This document shows positions 44,871-56,506 of a stretch of 64,000 nucleotides of DNA, piece by piece. A program made the translations under genes and the position numbers. Each line of letters starts with the position of its first letter. Positions within the stretch are counted from its first letter, which is position 1. The notes below the pieces were generated by a model. That model was given only the letters and a program-made list of their open reading frames with translations. It was not told where the DNA came from and did not search any database. The DNA lies in the NCBI GenBank assembly GCA_946406115.1, contig OX291544.1:33497521-33561520 (forward strand), read 5' to 3'. Source of the stretch: Apoda limacodes (taxonomy: Eukaryota; Arthropoda; Insecta; Lepidoptera; Limacodidae).

Positions 44871-45305
44871 AAATACGGTCAAGTGCGTTTAGTTCACAAA
44901 TTAGGTCTGGGTTTCGTAGATTGAATAATATTGCTGATATCTGAAATTGTTATGAACAGGTTATGTTCAAAATTATCTTTTTTAATATGTTTATAAAGAT
45001 CTATTTTCGTATTTTTTAAAATTTGGAACCCTAACTGCACCTTTGAACACCTTTCCAACTACGTTCTAAACACTTGGGTGCACAATAATACTTTTAATCT
45101 CTCCTTTATATTTTTAAAGAGCTACCCTTAATTTTTTCTCAATGTCATACCAAAATATATAGTTGTTAAAATCTTCCTGTTAAATTCCGTCGACAACGTC
45201 GGAATTATAATGGGACAGCAAGAGGCACGGGCAGACGGACGTGAGACAGGACCAAATTTTAAGGGATCCATTTTGGTCATTTGACTTAGAACCCCGAAGA
45301 GCAAC
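44871..45305 (+). mobile_element. Degenerate copy of the GGTTCCG-type repeat
   Basis: It starts AATACGGTCAAGTGCG like the 50.8-kb copy and ends near GCAGACGGACGTGAGACAGG and TTAGAACCCCGAAG. The middle is poorly conserved, so assignment is tentative. Confidence 0.45.
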
Positions 45306-46004
45306 TACGTATGTGAAATTATTTCAAAGACAAACACGTTAACTTTACTGGTCACTAAGGTACATATGTCTTTAAATGGCAATGTTAAAAATGACTAAAT
45401 TCCGCTTCGTCACCACGCGTTGTCTTTTTATCAATCAAATCAAAAATCAAAAAACTTTTATCAATTTTTCTTTTACTATTTCAATATTTTCTTTACTTAA
45501 ATTAATCGCATACAAAAGTAAAATAAATCTATAATACTTCAATCCATACAATAATTTTATAAGAGGTATCAGAATGAGTCTCGTCAATAACGACGTGAAA
45601 GCACCCTTTTGTCGATAGAAAAAGAAAATACCTTCCTAGAATGTCCATTTAAAGACACTGCCGTTAATAAATGTCAGCGAGGTTGTGACATTTCCCGCCA
45701 GGGGGCACGCCATCTATGGGCCCGCGCTGAGCTGTGCGCGTTGCAGGCCACTGCACATTGCACACCTCTAGGATCAACCACTTCAGTTATCGCCTCATTC
45801 TCAACTATAAAAATATGTGCTCAGTCCAGTGTGACTCATGGTTACAGTAAAAGTGCGACCCGGGCACTACGTATATCTTTTTACATTCTCAGTACATCTT
45901 CCTATTTTCCATCTATTTCTTATGAGAAAATAGGCATAAGGTGTATACAACAACTAAGAAATAAATTAATTATTGCCCTATATCTATACATTTAAAAGAG
46001 TAAA
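45306..46004. other. No supported gene; 128-codon open frame without ATG
   Basis: The frame at 45,609-45,995 is open but begins with a non-ATG codon after a stop and has no recognisable motif. It contains CATTTCCCGCCAGGGGGCAC near 45,689. I do not call it a gene. Confidence 0.45.
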
Positions 46005-46620
46005 CTGAGTGACTGACCGAGTGACTGACGTAGTAACTGACTGATATATGAACGCTCAGCCCAAACTACAAGGTCTAGCTAGAGACTTGACATTTTGTAC
46101 AAACGTTTCTGCTATAATGTCGTCTATAACAAATCCTTTGTGCAAAATTTGCAAAAGCACTAAGAAAGGATTTTGCAATATTGTGAGAGGGTGACATAGG
46201 GGATGGAAGTTTGTATGAGAATCTGTCATGTTTAAAGCTTATTGCATAATATATTTGGCATTGAAAAAACAATTTCACCATTTTTGAAAATTCGCCCCCT
46301 GAGGGCAAAATTGGCAGTTAAAGTTCGTATCAGAATTCCGGTATGTAGACTCTACGCTAGAGACTTAAAATTTTGCACAGAAGCTTATGTTATAACGCAA
46401 ACGAGGTAAATTGAGGGTTGGAAGTTTGTATCGGAATCTGTTATTTTTGAAGCTGAATGCATTAAAAATATTATTTGGCCTTGAGGTTGAAGATTAACAT
46501 TGGACTGTTTTACCATCCTCAAAAACAAAACTCATCCTATAGAGGGCAAAACGTGAAGTGAAAATTTAATATAAGTAAAAAATGCAATATTTTTGTCGGC
46601 AAAACCATAGATAGTTAAAA
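46005..46620. mobile_element. Dispersed repeat, copy 1, with internal repetition
   Basis: AGAGACTTGACATTTTGTAC (46,081) and AGAGACTTAAAATTTTGCAC (46,359) head two related modules within this stretch, each followed by GGAAGTTTGTAT. The same sequence appears once at 49,437-49,735. No ends or coding capacity are visible. Confidence 0.7.
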
Positions 46621-46683
46621 GCTTTCTTTTTTTCCAAAAGTTCACGCGAACGAAGTCACTGCAATAGGCTTATGTTATTATAT

Positions 46684-46757
46684 ATATTTTTTTAAACCAC
46701 TAAGGTGGCAAACAAGCTTACGGTCCGCCTGATGATTAACAGCGGTCACCTTAGCTT
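46684..46757 (-). mobile_element. Solo LINE 3' end
   Basis: CCACTAAGGTGGCAAACAAG and CTTACGGTCCGCCTGATGAT correspond to the last about 70 bases of the 23.7-kb LINE family, preceded by a T run. It is an extreme 5' truncation. Confidence 0.88.
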
Positions 46758-47154
46758 ATTATAATACTACAATTACTTATATTACTGCCAATATATAATA
46801 CTGCTTCTAAATTTTAATAGTTCTTAAATTGTACATAGCTTTACATCGTAAACGCACTTGACACACACACACACTGTACACATACACAAACACACACAAG
46901 TGCGGCGCCTAGTAGTTGGCAAATGTATATGTTTGAATCAGTCGTTCCAAATAACTTTGAATTCTAAAAACTTTTGCACTAAAGGCGAAGTCGAATGCTC
47001 ACTAACGCCGCCATTAGATCATTTTAATTTCATTTTGTTTCAATGTGTTTTTCAAAAATATGCACAAATAAAATAAAATAAAATTAAATAATGAATTAAC
47101 TTAAAAAAAAACGGTTCAAAAGTAATTTTTTTGGAAATTTCAACAATTTTATTT
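46758..47154. other. No gene; short CA repeat
   Basis: A CA-rich run lies at 46,860-46,895. A short frame beginning there reads as Thr-His repeats and is an artefact. Confidence 0.5.
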
Positions 47155-47510
47155 TTAGCTAGACTTTGCCAGCGGTTCCGCCAGCCCTAAATTCGGTTAT
47201 CGGCGTGGGACTCCTTTATTTAATCACAGTATTAATAATATATTAATATATTAATACTGTGATTTACTCCTTAATGACACTAATGAAGTTTGCTATATCA
47301 AGCTGTAGCTATAGCTATAGTTCGTTTAAGCTCGGTTTTAGTTATTCCCGCGGTAATTTCGGGATAAAAAGTAGCCTATATGCTATTCCAAGACTTAATC
47401 TATAGGTGTGCCAAGTTACATCCCGTTCCGTCCAGTGAAGCGTTATTGAGTGACAAACATCCATCCAGACATACAAACTTTCATATTTATAATATTAGTA
47501 GGATATTTGA
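47155..47510 (+). mobile_element. RTE-like dispersed repeat, copy 3
   Basis: GCCAGCGGTTCCGCCAGCCC through CTAATGAAGTTTGCTATATC to ATTTATAATATTAGTAGGAT matches copies 1 and 2 at 22.4-23.4 kb. It carries an extra palindromic piece listed next. Confidence 0.78.
47222..47264. repeat. Perfect 16-bp-arm palindrome inserted in copy 3
   Basis: AATCACAGTATTAATA (47,222-47,237) and TATTAATACTGTGATT (47,249-47,264) are exact reverse complements around 11 bases. Copies 1 and 2 lack this stretch at the matching place between GGGA-TTCTTACG and the CTAATGAAG block. Confidence 0.9.
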
Positions 47511-47519
47511 TTGTCACAA

Positions 47520-47880
47520 AAATCATCATTTGAACGGATGGACATGATAAACTTTAGAACGGGACCCTAGAATCGTCAATGTGGAAAATAGAAAGCTATG
47601 TTGAATCTACATGGATTTGATTTTTACCATTTGGCCGATGAACCCTAAAAACCACCAAACGTATGGACTGACAGACAGATATGACAAAACCCAACTTAAT
47701 TCTGAAATTATCAAACAAACGGTCATTACAGTACTATAATGGTTTAATTTTTACCAGTCACCTGCGGAACCCTACGAGTACATAATGTCAAATAGATTTA
47801 ATTGCTGAACCCTAAAATCGTCAAACGGACGGACGGACAAATATGATGAAGCAACAGGAGTTCGGTTTGGGCTAACTGGT
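47520..47880. mobile_element. Repeat with three GAACCCTA-type modules
   Basis: GGGACCCTAGAATCGTCAAT, GATGAACCCTAAAAACCACC and GCTGAACCCTAAAATCGTCA occur about 120-250 bases apart, each near a GACGGAC- or GACAGA-type phrase and ATATGA(C/T)(A/G)A. It is a degenerate relative of the GGTTCCG family or a composite of fragments. Confidence 0.45.
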
Positions 47881-49436
47881 CGAAATCAGTTATTTTACAC
47901 TATACTAAACATATGTATGTACTTCAGTAGATCATCTAGTTCTAGGTATACCGTAAGCCATACAGCTACTAGTACTAATGATGGAATTGAAAACATTTCT
48001 TGGCCTAACTCTGATATTTCTGTTCCGATCCTTGCCAATTGTCGAGGTAGCCCTTTTTATATAAATTATTCGGGAACATACATAAAACTAAAAAACATGC
48101 TGGAGAATAGATAACCTCTTTTTTTTGAAGTCGGTTAAAAAGAGTAAAAATGGCCACTTTTAGCAAAAATGAGAATCTAAACTTAAACATTCTAAAAATA
48201 GCTTATGGCTAATATCTTTATAGTGTTCCGTACGTAAGGATGCCAACGGAACCTTATTACTAAGCCGACGCTGTCTGTCTGTGCGACCTTTCCAGAAGCC
48301 AAAAGTTTTTACATAATATGTCTTATTATGGCGTATTATCTAACTGAAATGAATATTTAACACTTTCCCTCGATTGGATGTTGTTTAACAAATGTTTGAG
48401 TTAACAAACATATTGAAGCTCAACCAATCCTGTTTTCACATACACGTTAATTACAATTACAGCTACATGCTGGGAACAAAATATATATTGCTTTAAAAAT
48501 TACTTCAAACTAGTCATTTAAATTAAAATCGAATCAATTTATTTAGATTTTACGCTTCCATAAATAAATAATGAATCGTTTAATTTAAATACCTGATAAT
48601 TTGACTACCACATATTAATTATTGTTAATAACAACAAATTATTCGTTAATAATTAACGATTAAAGTGTCATAATTATGTGCTAGTGCGTAGTGCGCGTTT
48701 TGCAACCACCGTGCAGCACCGTGTATGCAACGCGGACGCGGACAGACAGACACAATTATGCGGTCGATAATGATATGCTCAATTGCATTGGCATTTCGAT
48801 GCGCATTCAAGTAGTAATCTAATAAAGCAATAATAGTAATTGTTATAACACAGATTTCTTTTGATCAAGTATGGTTCCAAAGAAGAACCTGTCCGTAGAA
48901 TTTTTATTGAAAACGGGAAGTCGTAAAAACAAGTTGTACTAGTTATGGACGCACAAAACAGGAAAAATAATAGATTTAAACAATTTTAAAATACTGTGGC
49001 TGCAGACAAACCTATTCCTGTAAAAACTAATCAGCTGGATAAAAATCTATGGTGTATGATAATTCTATGATGACGTTAATACAGGACTAAATGTATCTTT
49101 ATATCATATGTCATACGAATCGCATTATCCGTGACAGCGTGTTTATCCATGATAGTGTGTTTATCAAAAAAACATCTAAACACACAAACACAAAAATCTA
49201 AATAGAATTTCATATTTTAACCAGAACCAGAATAGGCTGATATGATGATGAAACTTTTTAACAGAAGTAACATATTTGGGATTAAGGAACAGGTAGTTGT
49301 TTATGTCATTGTTACACTTCTTGTACCTTAACTGCATACCGACGCGACGTGTGCACGTTGCAACTTGCAATGCAACGGGGTAACAATAATTTATGACACA
49401 AATTATTGTACTAAATGCTTCCCTAAACTATCTCCT
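47881..49436. other. No gene; two repeat traces
   Basis: TTTTTTGAAGTCGGTTAAAA at about 48,121 is a phrase often found at ends of lepidopteran repeats. GTGTTCCGTACGTAAGGATG near 48,222 followed by CTGTCTGTCTGTGCGACC is a trace of the GGTTCCG family. 48,700-48,760 is CpG-rich. The rest shows nothing. Confidence 0.45.
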
Positions 49437-49735
49437 ATATATATAAGAGAGTACACTGATATGATGTATCAACGCACAGCCCAAGAGACTTAAAATTTTG
49501 CACAAAGATTTTTGTTATTCGGCAGGTGAGCATTAAGAAAGGATTTTGCGAAAATCATTCCCTAAGGGAATAAAATAGGAAGTTTGTATGGAAGTCCGTC
49601 ATTTTTGAAGCTAAATTCATAAAACTTGGTATTGGGCTTTACAGTTGAACATTAAGATTGATGTGTTTTACTGTTTTTAGAAATTATCCCCTAAAAGGCA
49701 AAATAGGGGATGAAAATTATTGTAATTCTACTCTA
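49437..49735. mobile_element. Dispersed repeat, copy 2
   Basis: ATCAACGCACAGCCCAAGAG, TTAAAATTTTGCACAAAG and AGGAAGTTTGTATGGAAGTC match the repeat at 46.0-46.6 kb in the same orientation. Only one module is present. Confidence 0.72.
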
Positions 49736-50089
49736 GAATACTTCGCTCCACTCTGAAATCGAAACAGTGCCCTCACCGTAAAAATATTATTTTGATCCAC
49801 TGTGATAAAATCTAACTATTTCTAGACATTGGCCTCGGTTAGTATTTGTTAAGACCAACATAACATTCTACAATGACCAGTTATATTGTCTATAATTTGT
49901 TATTATCTATCTAACACGATTGCAGCACGGTTGTAAAACGGTTGTAACATGGCTGCAGCACAGCTAGACCGTGGCTGCACCGTATACAATCCGTCGCGTT
50001 CGTTAACGTTTTTCCGTCGACAATTAGTCGCGCAGTTTATCTCTAGGTAAAGGAGGGCCGTCACGAACCGATACAAAAATGCATTATTA
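49736..50089. other. No gene; GGTTGTAA near-repeats
   Basis: Around 49,928-49,950 CGGTTGTAA occurs twice, followed by related TGGCTGCA words. No frame is supported. Confidence 0.4.
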
Positions 50090-50620
50090 AGTTCCATACC
50101 CGGTCCCAACACCGCCCGCGCCGGCGAGCTGCTGGGCTGCGTAAACAGAAACAGCCTTTCGTATTTGACTACAAAGGAACTCGGTGTAAATTACGCGAGA
50201 GAGATCGCTCTATACGAGCTGAGCTTACGCTGCTTTTGTCCGCCGACCGTCCGACACCGGGCCACTTTGGGGTGACTTAAATCCGAAATTGGGTATTTCT
50301 AAAATGTGCATGTGTCATTTATCACGACCCTCCCCAGTTTAGCGCGGGCCGGGCGGTAAAAATGCACGGACCTAACCCTATTTAAAAAACTACTCCCTCC
50401 GTAATCCCGCAGTCGAGCCCGCGCGGCACACACTAACTGTATTAAATTTTTGTAGTATTAATACAATGGCGTCGGCGGCGAATAAATATTAGATGAATGC
50501 GATTGAAGCTCCGCGCAGATAATCCTTATTAAGTGAGTTTGGATATTGCACTGCGCTGCGCCGCAAGCCGCACCGGGTGAGTGGGAGAGTGTGGCCAAAG
50601 GCTATGTGTCGTGAATCCTA
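50090..50620. other. GC-rich block, possible conserved noncoding DNA
   Basis: Over 500 bases of mixed, CpG-rich sequence (ACCGCCCGCGCCGGCGAGCT at about 50,111, GCGGGCCGGGCGGTAAAAAT at about 50,343) with no repeat signature. GTGAGT at about 50,577 could be a splice donor, but frames to its left are closed. In insects such islands within AT-rich DNA can be regulatory or untranslated exons; this is inference only. Confidence 0.35.
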
Positions 50621-50797
50621 ACGATTTGCCCAAAAAGATACTAAGGTATGAGAAATTTGTTGTCGAGAAATCTCGTAACAGAAAGTACCAGAAAATTAGA
50701 CCAGAAAGTACAGCAACTTCTTCTACCTATACCTAGTTAGATATAATTATTTTTTTTGCCTCACAATCATCCATAATAATGAGTTTTTATTAATTAA

Positions 50798-51600
50798 AAA
50801 GAAACGGTCAAGTGCGAGTCGGACTCGCGCACCGAGGGTGCACTGTAAAGGTAAACTGTATTGAAGGACAAACTTAATATTTCCGTGGAACAACTGCTGT
50901 CCCAATACATCGACATAGGTCGCGGTTACTTTACCAACTCCAAAGAGTTTATAACATTGAAAAAAAATGTGATGTAACAACAAAATTACGGTTTTTAGTT
51001 TTTTCTTTTATATATATTGCTTCTTGCTAAATTTCATGAATCTAGGTTACGGGAATTGCCCCATAGGTTTGAATTATTTGTGTAACAATATGTGACAAAA
51101 ATAACCGTATTTTGGGCAGAATATTTTATTGCGTTGACTTAGAAGCTTAATTTTGGTACAACTATACGTGACCGTAGACTTTAGTATTTGATTTGAATTT
51201 CAACTTGAAACCTCCACGGGTTCTTGAGTAAAAGAGTCTTGTCAGAAAGACAAACTTTTTTATTAACGTCTTTTAACTACAAATTGACGAATTTCGGATT
51301 TTGGTTTATATTTGTGATGGACCTTGCTTCGTATGAAATTTCATGACTCCAGGAAAACGGGAAATTCCCCATAGGTTTGATTTATTTGTGAATGCTAAAA
51401 TATGCGATAAAAATGGCCGCGTTTTGGCCGAATTGTTTTTATTGCGTTGGCTTAGCTTGATTTTTTAACAGCTTCAAGAGACCGTAGAGAGAATTAGATA
51501 TTAATTTCAACTTGATACCTTCACGCAAACAGACAGACAAACAGACGAACAACAAAGTGATGCTATAAGTGTTCCTTTTGAGGAACGGAACCCTAAAAAT
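50798..51600 (+). mobile_element. Interspersed repeat with GGTTCCG-type ends, longest copy
   Basis: It begins AACGGTCAAGTGCGAGTCGG plus ACTCGCGCACCGAGGG and ends CTTTTGAGGAACGGAACCCT plus AAAAAT. It contains two related internal parts (GAATTGCCCCATAGGTTTGA and AAATTCCCCATAGGTTTGAT at about 51,053 and 51,363). This is the most complete member in the window. Confidence 0.72.
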
Positions 51601-52090
51601 AATATTTAAAGTTATAATTTTCTTGCAATGCCCTTTGTTAATAATTTCTCTGATGTAAATCTTTCTCTAAATTTGTGGGATATATTTAGCACGAAACGTC
51701 TCTAGACTCGATATTTTAAAAAACCTCGAGACTTCACAAAACCTATTGACAATATCGCGCGAGGTGGAGGAAGGGTCTGCCTATAAGAATTTCATCGAAA
51801 TTTAGGTTCTATGATGCAATTCTCGCGTTTTGTTTATCCGTCTTATCTTTAATGCGTTTACCGATTTACATGGAATGATTAAATTAAATCATTGACAAAA
51901 AATTTTCAAAGCGGCAAGATTGTAAGTGTGTCCGAATTAATAAGGCGTTTTTAAATAAGTGCATGTCATTTCGATTATTTTTCTGCGAGATAATTTAATT
52001 ATGAGATTACGTCTATGGGGCAATTATAAAAGTCGCGTGCACAGTAAAGTCAGTTGTGGCTGACGCAAAACGTTGCGGTAAAAGTTTTCA
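51601..52090. other. No gene recognised
   Basis: AT-rich, closed frames, no identified repeat. Confidence 0.5.
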
Positions 52091-52290
52091 ATATTTTGGT
52101 TGTTGTTGGTGGAGTGCACGTGCCGTCGCCGCGCCGCGTGCCCCGGGTTAGACCCCCGGAGCTCCACACACCGCTTTATTTTTTATTATTTTCATAATTC
52201 ATATTTCACAATAACAACTGGGAAGGCGTTTCGCACGGTTAGCTTATGAAACCACTTTCGAGATTCCGTAGAGGGCGCTCGAGATGCGGC
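52091..52290. other. GC-rich patch
   Basis: GTGCCGTCGCCGCGCCGCGTGC-like sequence near 52,121 (CpG-dense) followed by AT-rich DNA. No frame is supported. Confidence 0.3.
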
Positions 52291-52344
52291 TTACCACGAG
52301 GACCATTTTTGCGCCCATTTTTATTTATGTTATAGCGTTGCGTT

Positions 52345-52390
52345 TTGAGATCCACTTTATCAAACGCTTTGGCGAGATCGCCTGCAGGGG
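52345..52390 (-). mobile_element. Possible RT motif A trace
   Basis: The minus strand reads GDLAKAFDKVDLKTQRYNI over about 50 bases. D-x-x-K-A-F-D-x-V is the motif A signature of LINE reverse transcriptases. No other RT motif is found nearby, so this may be a tiny remnant or chance. The overlapping plus ATG frame (52,284-52,553), with a hydrophobic start, is not recognised. Confidence 0.3.
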
Positions 52391-52741
52391 TAGAAATGAC
52401 TCGGATAATAATTTAACTCGCTTTTTTCTTGTGACGTCTTCGTATTATACGGCTTATTGTGTTTTTTGGTGCAGGATTAGTAAGCGACGGGTTGTCCACA
52501 AAAGCTTAGGTCCTCGACATTCTGTACAACTAATAAAAAGCTCAGATATTTAAGCTAAATTACTTTTGCTTTCTACATTTATCCTTCTATTGTTTTGATT
52601 TCCGGCGTATTTTTTTTTCATATGAGTTGCGTTACATTAAATAAAACGATACCTAAAACTTCGTTACTCGGAACACGCTATTATTATCTGTACGTCGCTG
52701 TTTATGTAGGTATACTTGCAAAAAGCATATTCATTTTCAGT

Positions 52742-53055
52742 ACCTAGAAGACCGAGCTTTGCTCGTTTTTTAACAACGCCATCTATTGTCAAGTAGCTTT
52801 AGTGTTGCTATATCGGTAAAAATAATAGTATTACCACTCGCCAATAGATGTCTGGAAGAGTTATATTCTTCAGTTTATCATTGCCTGAAAACACAGATAA
52901 CACGACGTTTTCTAAAACTGAAACCTAACTAGATCGATTTATCGCCCCCGAAACCCTCTGTATACTGAATTTTATGAAAATCGTTGGAGCCGTTTCCGAG
53001 ATCAAATTATTTATATACATATATACAAGAATTGCTCGTTTAAAGGTATTAGATT
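52742..53055. mobile_element. Dispersed repeat with AACGCCATCTATTG motif
   Basis: GACCGAGCTTTGCTCGTTTT, AACGCCATCTATTGTCAAGT, AAAATCGTTGGAGCCGTTTC and ATACAAGAATTGCTCGTTTA occur in the order I associate with a common lepidopteran repeat. TGCTCGTTT is present at both ends. No coding part is visible. Confidence 0.6.
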
Positions 53056-53254
53056 ATGTAGTGGGTTTTTATTAAATTAATAAAATATTTATTTAATTTG
53101 ATAATTAACTGTAAAAAAATATTAAGATGGGGTATTTTTTAAGTTTTCAAATTTCCAAATTTTTCAACTTTTTTTTTATATTATTCTGTAATTAAATTTC
53201 TGTCTTGTGATTTAAGTTTTCGAACGCCCTAGCAAGTCTCGGCCGCGAGGCCAT

Positions 53255-53315
53255 TGCTGGATTCGTATTATTGGTAGAGTTTGAAGAACAAACCGTGAAT
53301 AACACGAATCCAGCA
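53255..53315. repeat. 18-bp inverted repeat
   Basis: TGCTGGATTCGTATTATT (53,255-53,272) pairs with AATAACACGAATCCAGCA (53,298-53,315) with one mismatch and a 25-base loop, shortly before the tandem array. Confidence 0.82.
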
Positions 53316-53374
53316 AAGTCTTACTTACACGGCCTTGACAGTGATGTACTATTTAAGGACAAATTTTCAAAATC

Positions 53375-53703
53375 TACGTTACTTGGTGGCCTAACGTTTT
53401 GTATCAGCGTTACTTGGTGGCCTTAAATTTTGTATCTACGTTACTTGGAGGCCTAACATTTTGTATCTACGTTACTTGATGGCCTTACGTTTTGTATCTA
53501 CGTTACTTGGTGGCCTAACATTTGTATCTACGTTACTTGGTGGCCTAACGTTTTGTATTTACGTTACTTGGTGGCCAAACATTTGTATCTACGTTCCTTG
53601 GTGGCCTAACGTTTTGTATCTACGTTACTTGGTGGCCTAACGTTTTGTATCTACGTTACTTGGTGGCCAAACGTTTTGTATCTACCCTGTTTGGTCACGT
53701 AAC
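53375..53703. repeat. 31-bp tandem array, 10 copies
   Basis: TACGTTACTTGGTGGCCTAA plus CGTTTTGTATC repeats from 53,375; most units are 31 bases, two are 30. Variants differ at a few positions (CCAAACG, CTTACG, ATTTG). The last unit is truncated and diverged. Confidence 0.96.
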
Positions 53704-53874
53704 ACATTTTTTTCTTTTTTTTCATATTTTATAAACTTCAAATACAGAAAATAATAATTATTTAGGCTCAAATAAGAAATCCACTATGTAAAGAATATAG
53801 TTCGATCTCTCAGTTTTTTTTTTCTTATTTTGCATTTCGACTTTTTTCACATTTTGAGCCAAATAAACGGCTTA

Positions 53875-53967
53875 TACATTGCTTGGTAGGCTAATGTTTT
53901 TTATCTACATTCCTCTGAGGCCTAACGTATTGTATCTACGTTGGTTGCTGGCCTGATGTTTTGTACC
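53875..53967. repeat. Three diverged 31-bp units, detached from the main array
   Basis: Units at 53,875, 53,906 and 53,937 share TCTAC...GGCCT(A/G)A(C/T)GT...TTGTA with the main array. The 170 bases between (T-rich) are unrelated, and the spacing is not a multiple of 31. Confidence 0.85.
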
Positions 53968-55010
53968 AGTAGTATATGTAGTAGTAAAATAGAACCAATG
54001 TAGCATCATTATCATCTCGGTTCCAGGTGATTATTGTTAATTCTAAATAACCCCGTTATATTCATATTATTATTATCTTGGTCGAAAATTAAAGCCATCA
54101 GTTTTTATTGATAAATAAATTTGATTAAGTACTGGTTATTCTTTGTTTAAGCGTTGATTAAGCCGTAACGTAAGTCGATTGCCAGCGCCCTTGTGTCTCA
54201 GGTAACACTGAAAGACAACGGAATTTATGATTTTTGAAGTATATTTGACGCAACACGGGAAGATATATTTTTTGAACTACTTTTTGTTCCTACAAAGATC
54301 TTTATGAAAATTAAAATCCAATGAAACATTCGTACTTAACGTATATTCGTACAAAAACGTATTGGTAAAGAAGTTGTAACAATTTTATTCCAAATTCAAA
54401 TTCAAAATTCATTTATTTCAGATATGATAAGACCCATATTCAAAGTAACATAAAACAAAAATTAAATAAAAATATCTAAAATATTAATAAATTTTAATCT
54501 AATAATGTAAAAAAACTAAAATTTTTGAAATTTAACAAAAGTTAGTAAATAAATTAGTGGTCATATTACATACTCGTATTATAAACCAGTTTTGCATCAT
54601 TATCATATTTAAAATATTTTATTTAGCAATTTGGAAATAATAATAACATAGTTTTAAAAATTAATAAATTAAAATTAAATTATGTCAAATTATATAAATA
54701 TAAAAATAATATAAACAAATAAATTAAATTTAAATTATTGATCGACAAAAAAGTTTTTACTTATTATAATAATTGAACTTATTTATTATAACAATAATGA
54801 ACACTTTTTGGTTTGCGTTGGTTTATTATTTATCTTCTAATTTTATTGCGTGTACATAGCTATAACTTACATATTTAAAATATAAATTTAATCATTCAAT
54901 AAAATATAATTAGATTACAGTCTATAGATTGCCAATTTGTTATAATTTTTATTATTCAGTTTAATAATTTCATTAATTTTCCACTCAATAATGAGCCAGA
55001 ACAATGATTG
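53968..55010. other. Extremely AT-rich stretch, no gene
   Basis: 54,390-54,990 is nearly pure A/T with AATTCAAATTCAAAATTCAT at about 54,395, a phrase seen at ends of LINE insertions. Nothing else is recognisable. Confidence 0.5.
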
Positions 55011-56273
55011 GAATTCATTATCTGTAACCTTGAGGGAAGTCCCGACGTAATTCCGGGAACGATTCTTGATTATAACCGTTCAAGTTTGACAGCCTCGCCG
55101 GGTAATAAGGAGCAAAGAAAAATATCACTGTGCATATTGAGACTTGTTTCTAAGTGGATTTTTTAGTGTTCCGTGCCTGGGGAGTCTTATCCAAATTGCC
55201 GTAACGCAAGGGTTCCGTGCGCTGAGGGAGACTTTTTTATTTTAGAGTAATTTCCCATTACATTTTACGTGAGTCAGGATGTTGTGGGGTCGGCTTTCCT
55301 TCGAGTTCCCTCAGTTACAAACCGCCGCCACCTTTATTTGTTGCTGCCTGTCGTCAATAATGTTTTGTTTAAGTTTAACTTTTAGGTATCTATTATAGTA
55401 AGCGTTGTAACTGCGTCTTGCATTTTGTAAAGTAAACGTTACAACTTATAATGTAATAATATTGGTCAAGAAACTCGAGTGAGTCAACATAAAAAAAATT
55501 AAAACTAGAATTTAAACTGATCTGAAACAAAAGAGATTCCATAGAAGTGCTATACAACAAGTTGTCGCCTATCTCTATCTCTGTCTCTATCTCTATCTCC
55601 TATCCGGGTCTGTTCGAGATGTCAAACCTGTATAAGTGTAAAGAATTCGGAAAGTTTCAACATTACGTAGATATTTGAGTGATAAGAGTTGCGGGCCGGT
55701 ATCAATAAGTATCGTCGTGACCGGTTCGTTAAACCAGACTTTATTGAACGAATTTAATGTAACATAATTACGATATGTTACTAAATAACCCCAGTTCTAA
55801 AATGCTAAGTTTTATGTATAGCAACGAACAAAAAATTTACTCACATTTAATTTAAATAAATTACTAATTTATTCATCATGATTACTTAACTTAAGCTTTG
55901 TCAATGTAAAATCAATTTAAGGCAGCGAGTGTGAATGGAAATAATGATTTTTCTAATACTGGCGATAATTACGTAAACGTAAGTGTATTTATGTAGCAAC
56001 GCCTCGTTAGTACGTATGTATTTTAGTATATAAGTAACACAATGTGCCACATTCGTTCGTTCATTACGAATATAACGAAATGAAACAAATCTCGTTACCA
56101 GAAGTTTTTTTTTGATTTTTAGTTATTGAGTCACGTCTCGTTAATAGTGTTTGTTTAAGTTCCGTCTCCATAGTACAACTAAATGCAATATACACTTTAG
56201 AAATCATTTTTGAAAGCTAAAAAAGATTTATGACGTTACGCGGTCTAAATATGATAAAAAAATTAAATATAAT
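55011..56273. other. No gene; CTATCT microsatellite
   Basis: 55,030-55,120 is GC-richer without a frame. CTATCTCTGTCTCTATCTCT-type repeats occupy about 55,569-55,601. The rest is AT-rich and featureless. Confidence 0.45.
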
Positions 56274-56331
56274 AATTAATGCACCAAACAGGCAATGTAT
56301 ACTAATTAATGCACCAAACAGGCAATGTGTA
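56274..56331. repeat. 30-bp tandem duplication
   Basis: AATTAATGCACCAAACAGGC plus AATGTATACT occurs at 56,274 and 56,304, with the second copy changing near its end. Confidence 0.9.
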
Positions 56332-56506
56332 ATTTCGCACTTCTTAACAGTGGATATTTACACTGCAATTGTAGTGCAAAATTTTAAAATATCGCTTTTT
56401 TGCGACTTTGCTTATATGTATTTGTAAAACAAAATTAAGTCAAATACCTAAAAAGAGTACGTAAAAAATAAAATTAAAATATTAATACGTATAATAAGTT
56501 TATGAG

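Noticed and set aside
45609..45995. 128-codon plus-strand open frame
   Set aside because: The left end is TTG, not ATG, there is no recognisable motif, and composition resembles the surroundings.
48116..48140. GAAGTCGGTTAAAA as a transposon end defining a new element
   Set aside because: Only one end was visible and no partner or target duplication could be found.
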